Assembly (NCBI GenBank): GCA_002321895.1
Contig: DCMZ01000008.1
Coordinates: forward strand, 124,001-188,000
Direction: 5' to 3'
DNA length: 64,000 nt
Source of the DNA: Bdellovibrionaceae bacterium UBA1609
GTDB taxonomy: Bacteria > Bdellovibrionota > Bdellovibrionia > Bdellovibrionales > UBA1609
The position numbers and the translations under genes are program-made. The notes below the pieces were generated by a model. The model searched no databases and was not told the origin of the DNA. It worked only from the letters and a program-made list of their open reading frames with translations. Below, one piece after another: positions 51,037 to 59,969 of this stretch (position 1 is its first letter; each line of letters begins with the position of its first letter).

Positions 51037-51822
51037 TTAACAGTGATTGCGTTTAATGATGGGCTCGATCTTTTTGACCTGATTCATGAGTTGTTGAAAG
51101 TCCTCAAAGGTCAAAGCTTGATAACCGTCAGACTTTGCTTCTGCAGGATTGGGGTGAACTTCGACAATAAGTCCATCAGCACCCGCAGCAATAGAAGCTA
51201 GAGCCACCGGAATCACCAACTCACGCATTCCAGTTCCATGGGATGGGTCCGCAATGACGGGAAACGATGAGAATTGTTTGACGTATGCAATGGCGTTGAT
51301 ATCAAAAGTGTTTCGAGTTTTAGTTTCAAAAGTTCGAATGCCGCGTTCGCAAAGGATCACATTTTCATTTCCGCCGTTTACAATGTAGTCGGCAGAATGG
51401 AGCCATTCATCAATGAGGCCACTAAACCCTCGCTTGAGTAATACGGGTTTATCCGTTTGGCCCAACTCTTTAAGTAACGCATAGTTGTGCATATTACGAG
51501 ATCCCACCTGAAAGGCGTCGACCACGTCGTTCAATTCTTCCACCTGTCGAGTGTCAGTAATTTCACTAATGTAGGGCATTTGAGTTTGGGTCTTAACATC
51601 TTCAACAATGGAAAAGCCAGCCACACCGAGCCCTTGAAAGCTATCAGGACGAGTGCGTAGTTTAAATAATCCGCCACGCAATAGGGTAGCACCATGTTCT
51701 TGCGTGAATAATGCAGTTTGTTGAAACTGCTCAAGAGATTCTACAGAGCAAGGCCCTGCTATGGTAACCACTCGATCACCACCGATTTCAATATTTCCAA
51801 TTTTGACGGCATTAGTCTTCAT
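51037..51822 (-). CDS. aroF: DAHP synthase (KDO8P-synthase-like type I)
   Basis: The DAHP_synth_I family with GPCSVES near the start, LKRGFSGLIDEW, and DPSHGTG near residue 195. It joins phosphoenolpyruvate and erythrose 4-phosphate, the entry step to the shikimate route. At 261 residues with no ACT or chorismate mutase domain, it lacks obvious feedback regions. ATG 51822 is the first Met before the conserved part; the ORF is open for 29 more codons upstream. It lies back to back with menF (divergent, about 120 bases), and its strand partner is menG. Confidence 0.93.
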   Translation of the reverse strand: MKTNAVKIGNIEIGGDRVVTIAGPCSVESLEQFQQTALFTQEHGATLLRGGLFKLRTRPDSFQGLGVAGFSIVEDVKTQTQMPYISEITDTRQVEELNDVVDAFQVGSRNMHNYALLKELGQTDKPVLLKRGFSGLIDEWLHSADYIVNGGNENVILCERGIRTFETKTRNTFDINAIAYVKQFSSFPVIADPSHGTGMRELVIPVALASIAAGADGLIVEVHPNPAEAKSDGYQALTFEDFQQLMNQVKKIEPIIKRNHC

Positions 51823-51940
51823 ATTTGTACCAGCTATCTCTCCCACATAAAACGATGTATCATGCCTTCTCGAGAACTCGCAAACTATCGCAAATACTAG
51901 ACTATGCAAAGCATAAATCTAAAAGCCATATAGGAATTAT

Positions 51941-53041
51941 ATGTCATTTCAATTGCAAAATTTCTTAAGCTCAGGAGCTTTTTTTCGTCGATCGGATGGA
52001 GTTTGGACCCTAGGATCTGGGGTTCAGGAGCCTATTTCAGCCGCAACCCCCGGAAAACTCATGTTTTTTTCTCCTCCCTTTTTCGTTGAGGGTAAACCCA
52101 GTTGGTTTTCTTTCGATCGAGTGGATCATTGGAATGTGGGTGATTTACAAAAAATTCTTGAATTCGACCCTGCTCCAAAAATGAGATCCATGGGTGAATT
52201 GATGAAACTGGCAGGATTAGGCGCATCTGGTCATATGAGATTGGTAGATTGGCAGTGGGAAAGTGCTAATCACGAACTTTTTGCCGACGAGTTTAAAGAT
52301 ATCTTAGGTAAGATGGAGACACAGGAGCTGGAAAAAGTGGTTCCTTTGACTCATGAGGAATGTTCTCAGAAGCCATCGCATGAGGTGATAAAAAAAATCA
52401 TGCATCGTCTGTTGATCACTCCAGAGGGACAATTTCCTTATGGTTTTTGGCACGAGGGGCAGGGGATTCTGGGATGCACTCCCGAGCAGCTATTTAGATG
52501 GGATAAGCAATCTTTATTTACTCAAGCTATTGCTGGTACACGACCCTCAGATGCCCCCTACAGCTTGCTTGATGATGAAAAAGAAATGGAAGAACACAAA
52601 TTCGTTGTGGACGATTTGGAAAAAGTATTTTCCCAATGGGGAGATGTCCAGATTGGCTCCACCCATGAATGGGATATTGGGCTTCTTACACATTTGCGAA
52701 CAGATATAAAAGTGAATCTAAGTGGAAACCTATCCGTCCCCCAGCTGATAGAAAGTTTACACCCCACTCCTGCTTTGGGGGGGGTTCCTCGTCGTAGCGC
52801 AATGGATTGGCTGAAAAATTCAAAATCTTCTGCCAATAGGTACAGATATGGAGCGCCGTTTGGATTTCAAGATGAAAACGGAAACGGCGAATTTGTGGTT
52901 GGGATTCGAAATATTCAATGGCGAGAGGACAAGACTTACTTGTATTCTGGCTGCGGCATAGTTAAACAAAGCCAGTTAGAAAAAGAATGGAATGAGCTCT
53001 ACGCTAAGCGCATGAAAGTGAAATCCCAGCTAGGACTTTAA
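51941..53041 (+). CDS. menF: Isochorismate synthase
   Basis: A 366-residue chorismate-binding enzyme. GCTPEQLF, AGTRP, the THLRTD region, HPTPALGG and GAPFG match MenF. It converts chorismate to isochorismate, the first committed menaquinone step. It heads the cluster menF-D-H-A-C-E; menD begins five bases after its stop. The start has weak ribosome sequence. Confidence 0.94.
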   Translation: MSFQLQNFLSSGAFFRRSDGVWTLGSGVQEPISAATPGKLMFFSPPFFVEGKPSWFSFDRVDHWNVGDLQKILEFDPAPKMRSMGELMKLAGLGASGHMRLVDWQWESANHELFADEFKDILGKMETQELEKVVPLTHEECSQKPSHEVIKKIMHRLLITPEGQFPYGFWHEGQGILGCTPEQLFRWDKQSLFTQAIAGTRPSDAPYSLLDDEKEMEEHKFVVDDLEKVFSQWGDVQIGSTHEWDIGLLTHLRTDIKVNLSGNLSVPQLIESLHPTPALGGVPRRSAMDWLKNSKSSANRYRYGAPFGFQDENGNGEFVVGIRNIQWREDKTYLYSGCGIVKQSQLEKEWNELYAKRMKVKSQLGL

Positions 53042-53046
53042 CAGGC

Positions 53047-54624
53047 ATGAATTCAAATATGACAAGAACAAAAGCTTTGATTGAGCAAATGGCTCTTCAA
53101 GGTGTAAAAGAATGGGTGGTCTGTCCCGGTTCAAGGAATGCGACCTTCATCAAGTCCTTGGCGCGCTGTCAGTCTCTAGACATTCATTATCATTTTGAAG
53201 AGAGATCTGCAGGTTACTTTGCCATTGGAAGAATTTTACAATCGGACCGCCCCGTCGCTGTGGTGACCACTTCTGGAACGGCCGTGGCGAATTTGTTTCC
53301 TGCTGTGATAGAAGCTCATCACCAAGAATTGCCATTGGTTGTGGTTTCGGCAGACCGACCTGAATCATACAGAGGATCGGGAGCTCCGCAATCGATGAAT
53401 CAAATCCAAATTTTTGGGGAGTATGCGGGAGAGACCATCGAATGGGGCGAAGCGGTTCAGGATCTCAAGCTGAATTTGAGACACCCCAATCACGTTAACG
53501 TTTGTTTTGCCGAGCCTTTAGTTGATGGGGAACCTGAAGTGAGCCAAATCGGTCCGGTTAAGGATTTTCATTTATCACAACAGGTGGATGATAGTGCGCG
53601 CGCAGAAAAAGATTTAGGACATTTGGGGTCCAAGCCTTTAATTATTTTGTCGGCGGTTCTTCCGAAGTATCGAGAAGCTCTGATGGAGTTACTTCGAGAA
53701 ACCCAGTTACCCATATATATCGAGTGTGGCAGTCAATTGAAACCCCTTGAAGCAGAATGGGGTCACGCACTCCAATCCGGTGAGTTCGCTTTAAGACATT
53801 TGTATGAGGTAGGTTTTTTTGATTCCATTGTTCGCATTGGAGGCGTGCCTACTGTTCGTTTTTGGAGAGACTTAGAGGATCTTCAGCTTCCGGTGGTACA
53901 TTTTTCGTCCACTCAATTTAAAGGGTTGAGCTATGAAACGGCACTTTATTCATTACCAACGATCTTTGAAGCGGGACCTACTTATGCTCTAAAGACGTGG
54001 AAGCATCCCGATGCCGAATTGATTAAAAAGCAGGACTGTGCTCTGTATGAGTTGAAACAAAAGGCCATAAATGACAAGCCTAATTCTGAATTAGCTCTTT
54101 TGCAAAATTGGTTGCGACTTTTATCTGGAAGTAAAAACCAGGTCTATGTGGGCAATAGTTTACCCATTAGAGAGTTAGATCTTCTGGATTGGAATAGGGT
54201 TTCAGTGGATACCTCAATATTTACGCAAAGAGGCATGAACGGAATAGATGGGTCCGTTTCCTTGGGTGCTGGTTTAGCGGTACCTTCAAAAAACACTTGG
54301 TGTGTTTTAGGTGATCTTACAACACTTTACGACCTTTCTGGCTTCTGGAGCATCAAGCAAAGGCCAGAGCTTCCCCTCAATTATGTAGTGATTAACAATG
54401 GGGGAGGAAAAATTTTTAGTCGTATTTATGATGATCCCAATTTCGAAAATAGACATGGGCTCATGTTTGAATCACTTGCTCAAATGTGGGGGCTCACATA
54501 TTGTTTAGTTCGAAGTTTAGAAGACTTTAAGAATCTCTCGGGTACACAAAACTTGATTGAAATATGTCCCGACAACAGACAAAGCAAAGAATTATGGCAG
54601 ACGTTAAAAGTAATAGCGAAGTGA
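53047..54624 (+). CDS. menD: SEPHCHC synthase (MenD)
   Basis: A 525-residue thiamine diphosphate enzyme. PGSRNATF, the catalytic Glu in FEERSAG, TSGTAVANL, and ADRPESYRGSGAPQSMNQ all fit MenD. It adds succinic semialdehyde from 2-oxoglutarate to isochorismate. It is a little shorter than E. coli MenD (556). Its end overlaps menH by about 30 bases. Confidence 0.95.
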   Translation: MNSNMTRTKALIEQMALQGVKEWVVCPGSRNATFIKSLARCQSLDIHYHFEERSAGYFAIGRILQSDRPVAVVTTSGTAVANLFPAVIEAHHQELPLVVVSADRPESYRGSGAPQSMNQIQIFGEYAGETIEWGEAVQDLKLNLRHPNHVNVCFAEPLVDGEPEVSQIGPVKDFHLSQQVDDSARAEKDLGHLGSKPLIILSAVLPKYREALMELLRETQLPIYIECGSQLKPLEAEWGHALQSGEFALRHLYEVGFFDSIVRIGGVPTVRFWRDLEDLQLPVVHFSSTQFKGLSYETALYSLPTIFEAGPTYALKTWKHPDAELIKKQDCALYELKQKAINDKPNSELALLQNWLRLLSGSKNQVYVGNSLPIRELDLLDWNRVSVDTSIFTQRGMNGIDGSVSLGAGLAVPSKNTWCVLGDLTTLYDLSGFWSIKQRPELPLNYVVINNGGGKIFSRIYDDPNFENRHGLMFESLAQMWGLTYCLVRSLEDFKNLSGTQNLIEICPDNRQSKELWQTLKVIAK

Positions 54625-55364
54625 AACCTCAATGCTTTCTTGCGCTACATGGTTTTCTATCCACATCGAGAGTATGGAAACCACTCAAGGAGCGCTTAGA
54701 TGATAATGTACACTGGTATACACCGGACCTCATTCAGTCTCGATTCTTAGTGGGCCAAGACCCAGGCTTGTCTCATGTTGTTAAAGAGCTCAAGTCCGAG
54801 TGTGTGAAATTAGCTAAAGATTATTCTATTACCGCAATGGGATATTCTATGGGTGGCAGGATTTTGGCTCATTTAGTTGTGGACAGTCCTGATCTATTCG
54901 ATCGAGTATTCTTTTTATCTGCAGATCCTTTTTCTGTGGATGAAAATTTGAGATCGGCTCGATTGGAATGGCAAAAAAGCTGGATCAAAAAGTTCAATAC
55001 TATGGCGTGGAATGAGTTGATTGAAGAGTGGAACAGCCAATCTGTATTCGAGGGTAGTAAGAGTCAAGACAGCTGGGCGGACGAAGAAAACCTTGACCGT
55101 CGGTTGCTTGCGGAGAGTTTTGAAAAATGGTCCCGGCTGAATCAAATTCTTGAAATATCTAGTTTTAAACATTTAGATTCCTCACGAATTCATTGGTGTT
55201 ATGGGGAATTGGATTCGAAGTATCGTGAACTTCATAAAAAGTGGAAGGAACAAGGTTTAACAGGGGAATTCATCTCCTTCCCTGGATGTGGGCATCGGTT
55301 TCCATTTGATAATGTTGAGGCCCTAGTGGAACGACTCGGTTTCCCCAAGCGGTGGGCAAAATGA
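54594..55364 (+). CDS. menH: SHCHC synthase (MenH), alpha/beta hydrolase
   Basis: An alpha/beta hydrolase with ALHGFLSTSRVW, the nucleophile elbow GYSMGGR and a C-terminal GCGHRFPFDN His; the set fits MenH, which removes pyruvate from SEPHCHC. Position between menD and menA confirms it. ATG 54594 was chosen; ATG 54564 is further inside menD and has no better site. The stop overlaps menA (ATGA). Confidence 0.9.
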   Translation: MADVKSNSEVKPQCFLALHGFLSTSRVWKPLKERLDDNVHWYTPDLIQSRFLVGQDPGLSHVVKELKSECVKLAKDYSITAMGYSMGGRILAHLVVDSPDLFDRVFFLSADPFSVDENLRSARLEWQKSWIKKFNTMAWNELIEEWNSQSVFEGSKSQDSWADEENLDRRLLAESFEKWSRLNQILEISSFKHLDSSRIHWCYGELDSKYRELHKKWKEQGLTGEFISFPGCGHRFPFDNVEALVERLGFPKRWAK

Positions 55365-56257
55365 CGAACCTCCTATTAGCTATTCGACCCAAAACATTAA
55401 CAGCTGCCTTAGCACCCATTATCGCTTCTGCCGGGTATGTGCTTTTTTTCTATAACGAAATTAATTACTATATTTTCACATTAGCTTTGGCGTCTGCGAT
55501 ATTTATTCAGATAGCGACCAACTTGTTTAACGATGCCATTGATTTTAAAAAGGGTGCCGACGGTGCAGATAGGCTGGGGCCAGAGCGGGTGACTCAGTCG
55601 GGTTTGATGTCTTCAAAACAGGTATTTTATTGGGCGGCTTTCTTTTGTGTTTTAGCAGTGCTCGCTGGGATTCCATTAGTTATCCATGGTGGCTGGCCCA
55701 TTGTCATTATTGGTATTGTTTCGCTGGTAATGGCTTATGCTTACACAGGAGGCCCCTATCCACTGGCCTATTTGGGTTTAGGTGATGTCTTTGTCATGAT
55801 CTTTTTTGGATGGGTCGCAGTCCAGGGCATGTGTTATTTACAATCTGGTGAGTGGACTTCGACTAGCTTTGCTCTTGGAACTCAAATAGGCGCTTTCGGA
55901 ACTGTATTGATTGCAATAAACAATTTACGAGACGCTCGACAAGATAGAGAAGTGGGAAAACTCACTTTGGCCGCTCGATTTGGAAAGACCTTTACTCTCA
56001 TTGAGATTCTAAGTTTGTACTATTTTGCATTTGTTATGCAGTTGGTGTGGTTTGTAAATGAAGCCTTTTTTGCAGCCTTTTTTCCTTTAATTCTACTTTG
56101 GCCGGCATTTGATTTAATAAAGAAGATTAAGGAAACTCAACCTGGTCCCGAATATAATAAATTCTTGGGTCTTGCTGCTCAGTTACAGTTAAAATTTGCA
56201 TTGCTATTATTAGCGGGTTTTCTTTTTGATCATATGGGATGGACAATCTCCCTATGA
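55361..56257 (+). CDS. menA: DHNA polyprenyltransferase (MenA)
   Basis: A UbiA-type integral membrane prenyltransferase with about eight to nine helices. First Asp-rich motif NLFNDAIDFKKGAD and second motif NNLRDARQDREVGKLTLA are intact. It attaches the isoprenoid tail to 1,4-dihydroxy-2-naphthoate at the inner membrane. ATG 55361 overlaps the menH stop. The stop overlaps menC (ATGA). A second, diverged UbiA gene is at 59969. Confidence 0.93.
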   Translation: MTNLLLAIRPKTLTAALAPIIASAGYVLFFYNEINYYIFTLALASAIFIQIATNLFNDAIDFKKGADGADRLGPERVTQSGLMSSKQVFYWAAFFCVLAVLAGIPLVIHGGWPIVIIGIVSLVMAYAYTGGPYPLAYLGLGDVFVMIFFGWVAVQGMCYLQSGEWTSTSFALGTQIGAFGTVLIAINNLRDARQDREVGKLTLAARFGKTFTLIEILSLYYFAFVMQLVWFVNEAFFAAFFPLILLWPAFDLIKKIKETQPGPEYNKFLGLAAQLQLKFALLLLAGFLFDHMGWTISL

Positions 56258-57147
56258 AAAGTATATCGGAAGTGAAATTGCGTAAATATATTATCGATTT
56301 CTCCGGGCAACCCAATAGCGCAACCTCTGGTTCTGAAGTTCAAGGAGTGTATATAGACCTCGTGTATGAAGGGGGCGAGAAAGTCACCACCTGCCTACAA
56401 TGTTGGGAGGGTCTCGGCGATCCCTCGTTGAGTGAGAGTGTTGATGCCTTAATGTTATCTGACAGAACTAATCCACTGGTGGATAAAGCACTTCATTGGG
56501 CGGAGTTGCAATTGAGTATTTCTCGAAAGGAGATGCAAGTCGCAGCGGAAGCAATGGCTAAAAAAAGTCATCAGCTATTATTGTCCAGTGAGTCTTGGGA
56601 GCCTGAAAATTTAGGTACTGTCGTAAAGCTAAAGGTTGGAGCGGATATTGAGACGGATATGGAACTCGCACGAAAATTAGTTGCGACGAAAAATGATGTC
56701 TCGTTGCGGTTAGATTTTAATCAGTCCTTATCATTAGATCAGTTTAAGGGTTTTTTAGTTCAGTTCAGTGATATTGTTTCCAACGTGGACTTTTTCGAAG
56801 ACCCAGTTCCCTATGATGCTGAGGTTTGGCGGTCGATTAGAAACGAAATGTCCATTAGGTTATGTTTGGATATGGGGAGCTACGAGTTACTGAATGGAAA
56901 AGAAATCGATCCCGAAAGTATAGATGTTCTGTGTTGTAAACCGGCCCGAAATCCGGTGGGGCCGATGGTTCAGTGGAGTTGTGAAAATCAAGTACCACTT
57001 TTATTTACGCATTATATGGACAGTGAGTTAGGGCAAAGGTTAGCGGCCTACGAAGCCTTTAAAGCAATAGAAGAGTTTGGGCCGATAGATATTGTGCATG
57101 GGCTTAGACCACATTGCGGAAGCCTGAGAGAGGTGGGGGAGTTTTGA
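56254..57147 (+). CDS. menC: o-Succinylbenzoate synthase (MenC)
   Basis: Enolase superfamily. KLKVG with the catalytic Lys, a metal-binding Asp in RLDFN, Glu in FEDPV, Asp in LCLDMG and a further Lys in CCKPAR are seen. It dehydrates SHCHC to o-succinylbenzoate. The ATG at 56254 overlaps the menA stop; ATG 56239 is an earlier option. Its stop overlaps menE (TTGA). Confidence 0.92.
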   Translation: MKSISEVKLRKYIIDFSGQPNSATSGSEVQGVYIDLVYEGGEKVTTCLQCWEGLGDPSLSESVDALMLSDRTNPLVDKALHWAELQLSISRKEMQVAAEAMAKKSHQLLLSSESWEPENLGTVVKLKVGADIETDMELARKLVATKNDVSLRLDFNQSLSLDQFKGFLVQFSDIVSNVDFFEDPVPYDAEVWRSIRNEMSIRLCLDMGSYELLNGKEIDPESIDVLCCKPARNPVGPMVQWSCENQVPLLFTHYMDSELGQRLAAYEAFKAIEEFGPIDIVHGLRPHCGSLREVGEF

Positions 57148-58277
57148 AAGAATTGAATTGGAACAGCAACGAATCTCATATTTTTTTGAATCCCAAAGCC
57201 AGTTCTTTTGTGAAAAAGCAAGTGGATGAAAATGATTCTCTATGGAATAAATTCCCTTCGACGATTTGGCTTCAATCTTCGGGTTCTTCGGCTCCGAGTT
57301 CCTACTATAGCAAATGGATAGGCATCTCAAAGGAGGCTATTCTTCATTCTGCTGACCATGTAAATCAATGGATAGAATCTACGGCTCAGGATATTTGGTT
57401 ACAGTCCCTGCCAGAATTTCATATTGGCGGACTTTCAATTATTGCTCGATCCCATCTGTCAGGCGCTAAAAGAGTGTCTGGTATACCGCAATGGAATGTC
57501 GGCTCTTTTCTAAGTCATATACGTGATAATGGAGTGACATTAGCGAGTCTTGTTCCCACGCAACTCTATGATTTAGTTCTTGCCAGAGAAAGTTGTCCTC
57601 CCTCTTTAAGGTGTGTATTTGTCGGAGGAGGCCCTCTTTCAGATGATCTGTACCAGTCGGCTAGAAAACTCGGCTGGCCCATTTTAATCACTTACGGAAT
57701 GACTGAAATGGGATCGCAGGTGGCAACATCAACACTTCAAGAAATAGGGAGTGAGACCTTTCCCTATCCAACTAGATTGCCACATGTTCAATGGCAGATC
57801 TCTAATGATCGCACTTTGACCGTGTCTGGTAGATCCTTGGCTAGCCAGGTGGTTATTCTAGAAAAAGAGAAAGTTGATATTCAAAGCATTGGCGAAGCTT
57901 ATAAGTCGGATGATCTTGTAGAGTTAGATCCCTCAGGTGAACGAATTGTAAAAGTGACTCGAAAGGGTAGAGTCACAAAAATCAATGGTGAATTGGTGGA
58001 TCTGTTATCTTTGGAGCAAAGGATAAATATGGGGCAGAGTCGAAGAGTAATTCTTTTGCCTAGGCCATCTATTCGAAGAGGCAGCGAAGTTGTGGCGGTT
58101 GTAGAAGGGATTGGCGATAAGGATCTCAATAAGCGTGTTAAGCAGTTTAATACATCCATTGCTCCCTACGAACGGATCCATGGGATCTACTCAGTGGATA
58201 CCATTCCTCAATCTCCTTTGGGAAAAGTCAGATATCAGGAGCTAGCGGGTTTTTTATTTTACAGCGATAGCCATTAA
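57144..58277 (+). CDS. menE: o-Succinylbenzoate-CoA ligase (MenE)
   Basis: A short ANL-superfamily adenylating enzyme (377 residues against about 450-490 usual). A3-type loop QSSGSSAPSSYYSK is degenerate, but TYGMTEMGSQ and the late SPLGKVRYQEL (catalytic Lys) are present. It makes o-succinylbenzoyl-CoA. TTG 57144 is supported by AGGTGG seven bases upstream and overlap with menC; an upstream TTG at 57114 would add ten residues. It ends overlapping the thioesterase gene on the other strand. Confidence 0.88.
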   Translation: MKELNWNSNESHIFLNPKASSFVKKQVDENDSLWNKFPSTIWLQSSGSSAPSSYYSKWIGISKEAILHSADHVNQWIESTAQDIWLQSLPEFHIGGLSIIARSHLSGAKRVSGIPQWNVGSFLSHIRDNGVTLASLVPTQLYDLVLARESCPPSLRCVFVGGGPLSDDLYQSARKLGWPILITYGMTEMGSQVATSTLQEIGSETFPYPTRLPHVQWQISNDRTLTVSGRSLASQVVILEKEKVDIQSIGEAYKSDDLVELDPSGERIVKVTRKGRVTKINGELVDLLSLEQRINMGQSRRVILLPRPSIRRGSEVVAVVEGIGDKDLNKRVKQFNTSIAPYERIHGIYSVDTIPQSPLGKVRYQELAGFLFYSDSH

Positions 58278-58661
58278 TAATTTTTTTATTTCATTCGGAA
58301 TAGAAATTTTTGACATACTTTTTTTATCAACGAATACATGAGTGGATTTTACAGAAATACATTTCGTATTAGAAGAGCTGAACTCACACTCAAAAGTAAC
58401 GCTAGAATCTGAAACTTTTAATGCTGAGAGCTCACATTTCACTGGGTCGCCAGCTTTGATCGGCGCATAGTAGTCGGCTTCTGTATGGCGAATAGGAACT
58501 ATAAAGTCAGGATTATTAAACCAATATTCCCAACCAATATCTGATTGAATTACGAATTTTTCAATCACCTGGTGCTCGATAGCGAATGCATTTCCGAAAA
58601 AAATAAATCCGGATGAGTCCGCCATATCAAACGGGAGGATTATCTCTGCGGTAAACTTCAA
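58254..58661 (-). CDS. Hotdog-fold thioesterase (4HBT), possible DHNA-CoA thioesterase
   Basis: A 135-residue single hotdog domain of the 4HBT group: the start has FDMADSSGFIFFGNAF, where the Asp is the usual catalytic residue, then a helix and strands ending before SMSKISIP. Its position at the end of the men cluster suggests the DHNA-CoA hydrolase step (menI), but the strand is opposite, so this is inference from place and family. It overlaps menE by 24 bases and its start overlaps the small gene ahead by four bases. Confidence 0.7.
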   Translation of the reverse strand: MKFTAEIILPFDMADSSGFIFFGNAFAIEHQVIEKFVIQSDIGWEYWFNNPDFIVPIRHTEADYYAPIKAGDPVKCELSALKVSDSSVTFECEFSSSNTKCISVKSTHVFVDKKSMSKISIPNEIKKLLMAIAVK

Positions 58662-58900
58662 GGAGTTTCCACCTTTTCCAAGATTTCGATCAGTTTAGTT
58701 CTTCGTTCTCTAAGAATGGTATTCATCTTATCCAATGCCGCCTTGGATTTTTCTAGACGTTGTTTGAGGTCGCCATCGTCAATTTTATTGTTTACGGAAT
58801 CAACCATTCCCATAGCAATCATCAAAGGAGAGGCAAGGTCGTGAATGAACTTTCTTTCGACCATCATATGCTCAATATATTCTTTTTTACTCTCAGACAT
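58658..58900 (-). CDS. Isolated histidine-kinase H-box (DHp-like) protein
   Basis: An 80-residue helical protein with the pattern FIHDLASPLMIAMGMVDSV, like the H-box of a histidine kinase, in its first helix, and a second helix of the hairpin after it. There is no ATPase domain before or after. It may be a phosphotransfer or kinase-docking protein like Spo0B or ChpT, or a dimer partner. The start overlaps nothing upstream; its stop overlaps the thioesterase start by four bases, so the two are co-translated. Function is inferred only from the motif. Confidence 0.6.
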   Translation of the reverse strand: MSESKKEYIEHMMVERKFIHDLASPLMIAMGMVDSVNNKIDDGDLKQRLEKSKAALDKMNTILRERRTKLIEILEKVETP

Positions 58901-58975
58901 GGTCTCTCCTGGCGTTTATTTCATCTAGATCCTACTAAACTATAAAAAGTTCAACAAATTGAAGTTAAGAACATC

Positions 58976-58992
58976 TTGACTAATAGAGTCAA
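58976..58992. promoter_or_regulatory. 6-5-6 inverted repeat before polyprenyl synthase
   Basis: TTGACT at 58976-58981 and AGTCAA at 58987-58992 form a perfect inverted repeat about 45 bases ahead of the start at 59037, in the gap between divergent genes. TTGACT could also be a -35 box. No clear -10 is seen. Confidence 0.3.
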
Positions 58993-59036
58993 CTTGGGGA
59001 AAACCGAGGGCTGCCGAACCTTAATCTGAGGATGTA

Positions 59037-59969
59037 ATGAGCATTAAGTTATTTAGTCAAAAGGACTTTCCCTCTTATTTACCCAAACTCAATGCACTCT
59101 ATGATGATCTGTTTTCACGAGGGAAGGGCTTCCGCTCCAAATTGATTGAAAAGGTGTCCGGCCATTTGGCGCTAGAGACTCAATCGGTCCAATTGATGGC
59201 GCAAACCATTGAATTTATTCATAATGCCTCTTTGCTTCATGATGATCTCATTGATCGGTCCCATTTACGACGAAGTAAACCAGCAGCCTGGTTAAAGTAT
59301 ACGCCTGAGTACGCCGTACTGGCAGGTGACTATCTGTTGGCCCGAGTGATGGTGAATCTCTCCCGTCATGGTAATTTGGAACTCCTTCAGTACACCGCCG
59401 AAATGATTTCTGATCTTCTTGAAGGGGAGTGGATTCAGGATTCCTTGGTCAAAGATTTCAGCGTCAAATTAGAGCAGCTGGACCAGGTTCATAACCTCAA
59501 AACGGCCTCTCTTTTCAAATGGTGTTTGCGAGCTCCTTTCATTTGTAAGGGGGGATATCACCAAGATATTCATGATTTAGTGGAAGAGATGGGTTGTATT
59601 TTAGGGGTGTTATTTCAACGAAGTGACGATTTACTGGATTTTGATATTAGAAATCATGAGGAGAAGGCTGTATTAGGAGATCTAAAGTCGGGCTATCTAA
59701 ATTCTTTTGCGGCCTCACTCTCTTCAGATCTTGATAGCGCATCTATGAAGGCCTTTTGTGCCTCCGAAACTTTAGAAGACGTTTACAGTTCAATCGGTAA
59801 GGACCACTTCGAAAAAGTTTTGGCTGATTTTGATAAAACTAATGGAGAAATGATCGAATTGTATCTACATCATTGTGAGAATTTATCTCGATTACTTCCC
59901 GATGGCGAAAAAGATTTAGTGAATGATTTAAAGAAGCTACCCCAACCTCTTTATTGGCGTGAAAAGTAA
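59037..59969 (+). CDS. Polyprenyl diphosphate synthase
   Basis: A 310-residue trans-isoprenyl diphosphate synthase. The first Asp-rich motif is LLHDDLID and the second QRSDDLLDFD; both bind Mg and the diphosphates. Length and the residues just ahead of the first motif (no bulky block that I can judge) suggest medium to long chains, so it likely makes the menaquinone tail. It starts the run with the UbiA-like and rsmJ genes; its stop overlaps the next start by one base. Confidence 0.92.
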   Translation: MSIKLFSQKDFPSYLPKLNALYDDLFSRGKGFRSKLIEKVSGHLALETQSVQLMAQTIEFIHNASLLHDDLIDRSHLRRSKPAAWLKYTPEYAVLAGDYLLARVMVNLSRHGNLELLQYTAEMISDLLEGEWIQDSLVKDFSVKLEQLDQVHNLKTASLFKWCLRAPFICKGGYHQDIHDLVEEMGCILGVLFQRSDDLLDFDIRNHEEKAVLGDLKSGYLNSFAASLSSDLDSASMKAFCASETLEDVYSSIGKDHFEKVLADFDKTNGEMIELYLHHCENLSRLLPDGEKDLVNDLKKLPQPLYWREK

